This document shows, one piece after another, positions 36,797-44,015 of a stretch of 64,000 bases of DNA. Made by a program: the position numbers and the translations under genes. Every line of letters starts with the position of its first letter. The first letter of the stretch is position 1. The notes under the pieces were generated by a model that was given only the letters and a program-made list of their open reading frames with translations, had not been told where the DNA came from and searched no databases. This stretch comes from an uncultured Lachnospiraceae bacterium (GTDB taxonomy: Bacteria; Bacillota; Clostridia; Lachnospirales; Lachnospiraceae), in assembly GCA_947575805.1 (NCBI GenBank), contig CANPOY010000002.1, positions 1 through 64,000 of the forward strand. Reading direction: 5' to 3'.

Positions 36797-38299
36797 CTAA
36801 AATACCCTCCTCTGCCGGCTGAGGAGAAACAGCCCGACTGCAGGCAGAAACAGGCAGACCACGCAAATCGGCCAACAGACGAAACCGGATACTGCAAGGG
36901 AAGTACTGCTTAGCAGGTACGAAATCAGGTTCACTGATGCGTGCATGATCAGCGGCACCCTGAAATCCCCGAAGTACTCATAGCCATATATGAGCAGACA
37001 GGCCATGAGAAATCCGTAAATTCCCTGCACCAAATTGCCATGATAAACGCCAAAGAACACTGCCGCCATCAGCATGGCAATTACCGGACGGCCCACGGAC
37101 CCCCGCAGCGTATTATAGATAATACCCCGAAACAACAGCTCCTCCGCAAGAGGCGCTGCCAGCACATAGAGAAATATGGCCAGCCATATATCGGCGGAGT
37201 ACTGCTGCTCTGCAACGATCTGATAAGTGGCGGAATTATCCGTTACCCCTGTCAGGTCCAGCAGCATATTCAGTCCCAGCATGGCTCCCAGCGTCATTCC
37301 TCCCAGAATCAGATAATTTTGCACCGGTTCCCTCTTGATATGTAACAGTCGGGAATCCTTCTCCGCCCTTTTGATCATGGCCTTTGCCGTCTTCCATATG
37401 ATTGCCGCCCCCGCGATAAAGCCGATGATCTGCGCAACGGCAGAACCGTTTCCGGTGACTGCCTGAGCCTTTCCCTCCTCATCAAGCAGAACAAACGGAA
37501 ACCCCGGTATACTGTTTGAGATCAAAAGATATACATTCATCGTAAGTGATATTGCGATCGTCCTGATCAGGACAAACATCAGGAAGGAATAGATCATCTG
37601 CCAGACTACCCGAAAGGTCAGGCCTTTCTTTGCATCCTCCGTGCCCCGCAGCAGGAAATCCCGCAGCTCCTCCACTGACCGCACAATGTAATCTGCTTTC
37701 GCTTCCCGCAACTCTTCCATATCTCCGTAACCATAGGTAACTCCCACACTTTCCACTCCCATGATCCTGGCTCCCTCTATGTCAAATCTGCGGTCTCCGA
37801 TCATGTAAACCTTCCCCTTATCCACAGGCTTATCGCCAAACAGCTGCCGCAGAGCCTCATCCACCACCTCGTCCTTGTGTGCTCTTGTACCGTCCAGCTC
37901 ACTGCCAACGATGACCTTAAAATACTTCTTTATATGAAAATGCTCCAGTATCCGCTCCACAAACACCGTGGGCTTACTGGAGGCCACTGCCAGGAACATT
38001 CCCCTGGAATTTAAAGCTTCCAGCATCTCGGAGATTCCCTCATACAGTTCGTTTTCAAACAGCCCCTTATCCTGAAAACGCTCCCTGTATTTTGCCACGG
38101 CACTCTCCGCCTGCTGCTCGTCCATGCGATAAAACTCCATGAAGCTATCCTTTAAGGGAGGACCGATGAAGGGTGTCAGTTTGTCAATATCCGGTTCCTC
38201 TATACCGAAAGAGGCCAGCGCATACTGCACACAGGTACAGATCCCCACCTTAGGATCCGTCAGCGTTCCGTCCAGGTCAAACAGTAAATAATTTTTCAC
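36797..38299 (-). CDS. HAD phosphatase fused to CPBP membrane protease
   Basis: This is a 500-residue fusion. Residues 1-215 form a phosphoglycolate-phosphatase-like HAD domain with FDLDGTLTD, the second motif SSKPT, a conserved lysine region and GDRRFDIEGA. Residues about 230-500 carry about eight membrane helices with the CPBP (CAAX/bacteriocin-processing) motifs EELLFRG, FFGVYHGNLVQG and HASVN, all catalytic residues present. The start is GTG behind GGAGG. It lies 10 bases after greA. I know of no established function that combines the two domains. Confidence 0.88.
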   Translation of the reverse strand: MKNYLLFDLDGTLTDPKVGICTCVQYALASFGIEEPDIDKLTPFIGPPLKDSFMEFYRMDEQQAESAVAKYRERFQDKGLFENELYEGISEMLEALNSRGMFLAVASSKPTVFVERILEHFHIKKYFKVIVGSELDGTRAHKDEVVDEALRQLFGDKPVDKGKVYMIGDRRFDIEGARIMGVESVGVTYGYGDMEELREAKADYIVRSVEELRDFLLRGTEDAKKGLTFRVVWQMIYSFLMFVLIRTIAISLTMNVYLLISNSIPGFPFVLLDEEGKAQAVTGNGSAVAQIIGFIAGAAIIWKTAKAMIKRAEKDSRLLHIKREPVQNYLILGGMTLGAMLGLNMLLDLTGVTDNSATYQIVAEQQYSADIWLAIFLYVLAAPLAEELLFRGIIYNTLRGSVGRPVIAMLMAAVFFGVYHGNLVQGIYGFLMACLLIYGYEYFGDFRVPLIMHASVNLISYLLSSTSLAVSGFVCWPICVVCLFLPAVGLFLLSRQRRVF

Positions 38300-38309
38300 A
38301 CCAACCTCC

Positions 38310-38813
38310 TTAATAACTGCGTAGCTTGTCGCTTCCGTCGTCCACCGTATTTTCTATTTTTAAAATTTTTACGTCATAGCTTACCGTATCGTTCACCTTT
38401 ACATGGGCAAGGTCACCCACCTTCTTACCCAGCAGTGCCTCCCCCAGGGGACTCTTGTTGCTGATCAGGTTCTCCAGTGAATTGCCCCGGACGGTAGTAA
38501 CGATCCTGTACGTCTCCACTGTCCCGTCGTCCGCAAATTCCACTGTCACCGTGTTATTCATGCCCACCTCGTCCTCTGCGGAGTCCTCGGAAATCACTTT
38601 AGCTGTCCTGATCATCCTCTCCAGATAACGAATACGGCTTTCATTCTGATTTTTTACTTTTTTTGCCGCATGATACTCAAAATTCTCACTGAGATCCCCA
38701 TGGGCCCTGGCTTCCTTTACATCTTCCAATGCTTTGGGGCGCACCACCAGCCTGCGGTACTCAATCTCCTCTTCCATCTTCTTTATATCCCCGGCTGTCA
38801 GTTCATCGTACAT
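38310..38813 (-). CDS. greA: transcription elongation factor GreA
   Basis: This is a 167-residue GreA/GreB-family protein that rescues backtracked RNA polymerase. The N-terminal coiled coil has RPKALEDVKEARAHGDLSENFEYHAAK, with the acidic tip residues D and E of GDLSEN, and the C-terminal FKBP-like domain has NKSPLGEALLGKKVGD. It is second in an operon after the MraY-like gene. Confidence 0.95.
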   Translation of the reverse strand: MYDELTAGDIKKMEEEIEYRRLVVRPKALEDVKEARAHGDLSENFEYHAAKKVKNQNESRIRYLERMIRTAKVISEDSAEDEVGMNNTVTVEFADDGTVETYRIVTTVRGNSLENLISNKSPLGEALLGKKVGDLAHVKVNDTVSYDVKILKIENTVDDGSDKLRSY

Positions 38814-38854
38814 TTTTTAACACTCTCCTTCCCGCTCCCTCTGTTCTTGCCTTA

Positions 38855-39886
38855 TTACGGCATCCCCTGTTGTAATCCACAGATCACTGCCGCCGACAGA
38901 ATAATCTGGATAATGGCAAAACGAAACACCGTCTGGGTATTGGACCAGCCCCACGCCTTTCTGACATGATCGTGCAGAGGTGTCCTGGTATTCTTTAATA
39001 TCCGTATCTTTAAAAAACGTAGCAGCGCCACCTTCACCAGGCCCAGCCCTCCGTCCAGAATCAGCACCAGTGCAATGGGAATGTAAAGTGCAGGACAGCC
39101 GGTCTTGAGTACGGCTATACTGATAAACAACCCCATGGAACGGGAACCCGCATCCCCCATCAACAGCCTGCTGGGGGTAGCGTTATACCAAAGATACCCT
39201 AAAATGCACGCCGAAAACAGCAAAATCAGGAAAGAGAAATCCCCTCCCCTCCCCAGGATCCCGTCCACGATATACACCGTCATGACGGAGATAATGGTCA
39301 GCGTCCCTGAAAGTCCGTCCACGCCGTCCGCACAGTTGGTCACATTCACGGAAACCCACACCAGAATGACAATCAGTATTGCAAACAGTACCGGCGGGAT
39401 AGTCAGCTTTACATGAAACAGCGCCAACTCTATGGTATTGGAATTATATTTTAAATAGGTCATGGCCACCAGCGCCGCCACACACAGATCCAGAAAGCCC
39501 TTTTTATACTCTCCCCAGGGCATCCTGGAAGCGTCATCCAGGAAGCCGGTTATCATACAGACGGCCATTAAGATCAGATAAATAATTATCTCCGCCTTCA
39601 GGGGTGCAAACAGCAGGGCCGCCGCCACAAAGCAGAGCACAAATACAATCCCCGCTCCTCTGGGCTTTCCCGCAGAGAGCTTCCCGTCATGGGCATACTC
39701 CCGCCCCGCATCCTTAGGCAGAATTCCCTGCAGTTTATTGGTAATAAGTACTGTGATGCCGAATGCAAACAAAATGCCCACCAGCGCCAACAGTGAATCA
39801 TAGGTATCAGGTATCCCGAAATGCAGCATAAAATTTTCTCCAATCAGCAACCCCGCCGCCGCAAAAGCTGCAGCAGCCCCGGGCAT
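38855..39886 (-). CDS. MraY/WecA-family phospho-sugar transferase
   Basis: This is a 343-residue polytopic enzyme that joins a UDP-sugar phosphate to undecaprenyl phosphate. Key motifs: FLDDASR (the DDxxK/R-type cofactor site), NCADGVDGLSGT, GDAGSRSMG and a C-terminal LHDHVRKAWGWSNTQTVFRF, which resembles the MraY HHH region. It lies outside the usual division/cell-wall cluster, so it may be a second MraY-type enzyme for a wall polymer rather than the essential copy. Confidence 0.85.
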   Translation of the reverse strand: MPGAAAAFAAAGLLIGENFMLHFGIPDTYDSLLALVGILFAFGITVLITNKLQGILPKDAGREYAHDGKLSAGKPRGAGIVFVLCFVAAALLFAPLKAEIIIYLILMAVCMITGFLDDASRMPWGEYKKGFLDLCVAALVAMTYLKYNSNTIELALFHVKLTIPPVLFAILIVILVWVSVNVTNCADGVDGLSGTLTIISVMTVYIVDGILGRGGDFSFLILLFSACILGYLWYNATPSRLLMGDAGSRSMGLFISIAVLKTGCPALYIPIALVLILDGGLGLVKVALLRFLKIRILKNTRTPLHDHVRKAWGWSNTQTVFRFAIIQIILSAAVICGLQQGMP

Positions 39887-39960
39887 CCATTTTCCAAAAC
39901 CATAAAACTGTTATATCATAACACATATGTCGGTATTTTAATAATCATTGCAGACAATCG

Positions 39961-42900
39961 TCAAGTAAACTGTATGGCCTCCAGATCAAAATTGCTTCCG
40001 GGCAGGAATACCAGCTCGATCTTACCTTTCCCCTGAAGTCGCTGAATCCGGAAAGTCTGCTCCTTACCACCATCTCCTCTAAATTCCACAATACGGTTCA
40101 CAGTCTCCCCTGTTTCCTCCGTAAAATGAATATGGATGGTATTGGCAGGCAGGGGAGTCCACCCGCAGATCATAACCCTGTCTGCTCCCGGCTGGCCAAA
40201 GTCCATATTTTCATACACGATTACCACATTATTGCCAATACCTCCCACAATATTCCCGTCACGTTTGAAGCTGTCGCCATAGATGGCACTGGCCTCGCCG
40301 CCGTAAAGCTTCCCGAAGGCCTTCTCCTGCTTATGAAAGACAAACCCCTTGACATGCACCTTTTCATGCAGCATAAAACCAATGTCATCCACGCCCCGAA
40401 TCCGCTCCGGCAGACGATATGTCTCCTCCTGATAAACATTCCATATGGAGGGCTTCTGATAGATTACCGTATCAATCAGCCTGCTTCCCGCCTCGTAGGG
40501 CGCACCTGTCCAAATGTCTATGGTCACCGGATCTCCCGAGAGGGAAAATACGGACAGTGTAATCTCGTCGGAACCGTATTCTCCGAAATCCACACCGGAA
40601 AATACCACACCGCTGGCCTCATCCCGGGCTGTAGCGATCCCCTTCTCGTTTCCACTGGTTATAGCTCCGATCGCTTTCGTGTACAGCCCCGCAGACACAA
40701 ACTCATAGGGATTTATGCTGGCCTGCCCAAGGCCCTCCGCCCGGAATTCCAGCTGGGATATAAGGGCTGCCCGGTTCCCATGCTTCACCATGCAGCGCAC
40801 ATAAAATATTCCGTCTCCCAAGGCCCTTACCCTGGCCAGGTTTCTGCCCTGTACATCCGTGTATTCCTCGATTTGCACGCTGTGAAGCTCTATGCCGCCC
40901 GGGTTCACTGCCTTCCAGACCAGTTTCCTGTCCGTGGTATCCGCCGGATAAAGCAAAGCCTCCACCGTCATCTCCTGTTGCTCCGGGGACAGTACATGGC
41001 TGCCTTCGGAACGAAGCTCCAGCTTTCTGATGGGAACCCTGGACGGAAATTCGGCCACGTCACGTCTCCCGCAATCCTCCAGGAAAGGCTTAACCGTCAC
41101 GCTCCCGCCGGGCTTTACCGCAGTCAGGTTAAGTGTCCCTGTCTCCAGGCCCCTTCCTCTGACCGTCAGCACAAGCTCCCCTTCCTCTGCAGTACTTCCC
41201 ACCACGATCAGCAGCTTGCCGGAAAACAGCTTTCTCACCGTTGACTTATAATCGTCGTAATCCGTGCTGTCACCGTTGTCCAGCCCCAGAATCCGGCCGG
41301 GCCCGGCAAGCTCAGCCTTCACATAATCCGCGGCATTCTCCACGGGATTACCGTTTTCATCCGTCACCGCTACCGTGACAAAACACATATCCTCGCAATC
41401 TGCCTTCAGCTCCTGCCTGTCCGCCGACAGCAGGATTCTTTTACTGTCTCCAAAGGAAGCATGGCTGTCCCTTGCCACCTCCCTGCCGTTCTTATCATAT
41501 GCCACTGCCGTAATGGTACCGGGTTCATAGGGCACTTGCCAGTCAGCGATCAGTTTAAGCCCACGGACATGATCGATTGTCCTTCTCCCCTGAGATACCC
41601 CATTTACAAACAGCTCCACCTCAGGTGCGTTCGTACATGCCCGCAGATCGATCATCTGTCCCGGGTTGAAATCCCAATAAGGGAACAGATGCACCATGGG
41701 AGCTTTTTCCCCGTCCGTCCACTCCGCCTGAAAGACATAGTAAGAATCCTTGGGAAAGCCTGCGGTGTCGATCTGTCCAAAATAAGAATTCTTGGTATGG
41801 TAAGGTGTAGGTTCACCGATATAGTCGAAGCCCGTCCAGATAAACTGTCCCCAAATATATTCCGGATCCCTGTCATCTGTAATACATTTCTCCCAGCTTC
41901 TGGCCCCCCAGCTGGTTGTGGAATTGCCCAGAGAGGAGCACTGCTCATCTTCATCGGACAATATGTCCTGCTTTAAGGGAAAATGATAGATTCCCCGGCT
42001 CTGCACTACAGAGGCAGTCTCACTGCCGTACATGATCCAGTCCGGATGCTCTGCATGATGCTCTTCATAATATTTCTCCGCGTAATTATAGCCGGCTGCC
42101 TTGACAATATCCGCACACTTCCTGGCATTCTCCCAGGGCATATAATTGGAGCCGATGGTAATCATGGCATTTTCCTTCGGATCATGTTCCCGCACAGCCT
42201 TCATCAGCCTCCGGGTGATCTCCTGCCCATGCTCGTCCGCGTGGGTATCATAAATCTCATTTCCAATGGACCACAACAGAAGGCTGGGGTGATTCCTGTC
42301 TCGGCGCACCCAGCTACGCACGTCCTTCTCGCACCATTCCTTAAAAAATCTGCCATAGTCATACTTCGTCTTGGGAAGCTCCCACATATCAAAGGCCTCG
42401 CTTAAGATGAGCACGCCCATCCTGTCAGCCAGCTCCATCAGCTCCGGCGCAGGCATGTTGTGGCTGGTACGAATGGCATTGACTCCCATCTTCTGCAGCA
42501 TCCGAAACTTTCGTTCCATGGCAGGCACATGGAATGCCGCCCCCAGACAGCCCAGATCATGATGCTCGCAGACCCCATGTATTTTCACATGTCTTCCGTT
42601 TAAGAACAGGCCTCTGTCGGTGGTAAGCTCCAAAGTACGGAAACCCACCGTTATATTCTGGCTGTCAATTACGGTCTCCCTGCCTTGCAGACAGAGCTCG
42701 ACGGTCAGGCGATAACACTGAGGATCCTCAATATCCCACAGCTTTGGCTCCCGGATAAGCGCCCGCAAAGTGGACTGTCCCGTCGTTTCAGCAGCACTTG
42801 CGGAATACGGCACAGCCCCTTCTCCCCCGGGAATATCGGAATCACCTTCACTGACAGACTCAGCCCCCCGAACGCTCACGGCAGACATGCTCACCGGGAC

Positions 42901-43593
42901 CCGGCCAAGCTCCTGCACCAGTTCTTCCCCCTGCCACAGACGATAGCGGCAGACCACATTTAAGTCCAGCTTCCCCGCCACTTCCGTCTCGGCTTCCAGC
43001 TCAAAACCGCCGTCAGCCTTCCTCGTTGTCACATAAGTCCCGTCCAACGGCAGATAAACGGCAGGGCAGACTTTCAGCCACACCTTCCGGTAAATACCGG
43101 CCCCCGAATACCACCTGCTGTTGGGTGACTGATAGCGCACCTGTACTGTCAGCAGATTCATTCCGGGCACCAGCGCTGAGGTTATATCCATATCAAAGGT
43201 GGAATAGCCATATTTCCAGTCACCTATTTTCGTACCGTTGACATACACCGTGGAATTCATGTAAATCCCGTCAAACCGCAGGATCACCTTTTCCTCCCTG
43301 TGTATCCGGGCAAAAATCCTTTCCGTTTCTGAGCCGTCCTCCGTCCCGGCGGTAGTTTCCGATCCCAGCTCTCCGCCCAGATCCTCTATCTCGCCAGTCA
43401 CCAGCTCAAATTCCTTGCGATACCAGCCGCAGCCGTCCTGATACAGATTTTTCGCGTCATAAATCAACCAGTCATGAGGTAACTCCACAGGAACAAATCT
43501 TGTCTTCTGATTCTCAATCTCCCCCATCGTAACATGCAGATCTGTCCGCAGAAAAGTCCAGTTATTGTAAAACGGAATCCTATTTGTATTCAT
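39961..43593 (-). CDS. GH2 beta-galactosidase-like enzyme
   Basis: This is a 1210-residue cytoplasmic glycosidase (no signal peptide). It has the GH2 jelly roll, immunoglobulin-like and barrel domains in the order of LacZ-type enzymes. The acid/base region is LLWSIGNEIYDT and the nucleophile region MYGSETASVV. After the barrel come DUF4982-like and bacterial Ig-like domains (KPGGSVTVKPF ... LYPADTTDRKLVWKAVNPGG) and a final carbohydrate-binding-like part (FVFHKQEKAFG ... LVFLPGSNFDLEAIQFT). The substrate could be a beta-galactoside or another plant or host glycan. An AGGAGGGTGGT site precedes the ATG. Confidence 0.9.
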   Translation of the reverse strand: MNTNRIPFYNNWTFLRTDLHVTMGEIENQKTRFVPVELPHDWLIYDAKNLYQDGCGWYRKEFELVTGEIEDLGGELGSETTAGTEDGSETERIFARIHREEKVILRFDGIYMNSTVYVNGTKIGDWKYGYSTFDMDITSALVPGMNLLTVQVRYQSPNSRWYSGAGIYRKVWLKVCPAVYLPLDGTYVTTRKADGGFELEAETEVAGKLDLNVVCRYRLWQGEELVQELGRVPVSMSAVSVRGAESVSEGDSDIPGGEGAVPYSASAAETTGQSTLRALIREPKLWDIEDPQCYRLTVELCLQGRETVIDSQNITVGFRTLELTTDRGLFLNGRHVKIHGVCEHHDLGCLGAAFHVPAMERKFRMLQKMGVNAIRTSHNMPAPELMELADRMGVLILSEAFDMWELPKTKYDYGRFFKEWCEKDVRSWVRRDRNHPSLLLWSIGNEIYDTHADEHGQEITRRLMKAVREHDPKENAMITIGSNYMPWENARKCADIVKAAGYNYAEKYYEEHHAEHPDWIMYGSETASVVQSRGIYHFPLKQDILSDEDEQCSSLGNSTTSWGARSWEKCITDDRDPEYIWGQFIWTGFDYIGEPTPYHTKNSYFGQIDTAGFPKDSYYVFQAEWTDGEKAPMVHLFPYWDFNPGQMIDLRACTNAPEVELFVNGVSQGRRTIDHVRGLKLIADWQVPYEPGTITAVAYDKNGREVARDSHASFGDSKRILLSADRQELKADCEDMCFVTVAVTDENGNPVENAADYVKAELAGPGRILGLDNGDSTDYDDYKSTVRKLFSGKLLIVVGSTAEEGELVLTVRGRGLETGTLNLTAVKPGGSVTVKPFLEDCGRRDVAEFPSRVPIRKLELRSEGSHVLSPEQQEMTVEALLYPADTTDRKLVWKAVNPGGIELHSVQIEEYTDVQGRNLARVRALGDGIFYVRCMVKHGNRAALISQLEFRAEGLGQASINPYEFVSAGLYTKAIGAITSGNEKGIATARDEASGVVFSGVDFGEYGSDEITLSVFSLSGDPVTIDIWTGAPYEAGSRLIDTVIYQKPSIWNVYQEETYRLPERIRGVDDIGFMLHEKVHVKGFVFHKQEKAFGKLYGGEASAIYGDSFKRDGNIVGGIGNNVVIVYENMDFGQPGADRVMICGWTPLPANTIHIHFTEETGETVNRIVEFRGDGGKEQTFRIQRLQGKGKIELVFLPGSNFDLEAIQFT

Positions 43594-44015
43594 ACCACCC
43601 TCCTATGATTACGCAGGCAGCCCCTGCATCTTCTCCCCATAATCGTAAGCCTGTCTCGGACAACGTCTTACGGCTCTCGCCTGATGCTGTTTCTTTACCT
43701 TCGCAGTACACACCCATTGCATTCATGAACAGTATAACATATTCTCTGGAAAATATCTCCTACAATTTATTTTTGCAAAAGTGCCTCTAATCCAAATAAA
43801 TCCCGTATGCCATCCCCGGCATTCCCGTCCGCCTGACCGGTATAAACCTGCAGCCCGCGTTCCGCACCGTTTGGCCGTCCTTCTCTTCATCCCCGATAAA
43901 CATCTATATGCCAATGCTCCGGAACCCTGGTAAAAATATACTCGACGGTATATTCCTGCTCCCTGTCATGCACTCTGGGATTAAAATCCTCCTCTCATTC
44001 CAAGGGTTACAGATA
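43594..44015. other. 422-base stretch without intact gene
   Basis: This region lies between the GH2 gene and the GTPase gene. On the minus strand 43767-43973 can be read as VHDREQEYTVEYIFTRV and then HWHIDVYRG before an in-frame TGA at 43887-43889. After it, one frame gives DEEKDGQTVRNAG and another GLQVYTGQADGNAGDGIRD, ending at 43767. A GAGAGGAGG site lies just upstream. The pattern fits an eroded small gene with one or two frameshifts; the family is not recognised. A TATACT near 43733 could be the -10 of the GH2 gene. Confidence 0.35.

Noticed and set aside
38855-39886. the essential mraY of the division cluster
   Set aside because: The neighbours are greA, a HAD-CPBP fusion and a GT2 gene rather than mur/fts genes, so I kept a family-level call.
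40126-41244. 372-codon plus-strand ORF opposite the GH2 gene
   Set aside because: Antisense shadow of a certain glycosidase gene, with no start signal.
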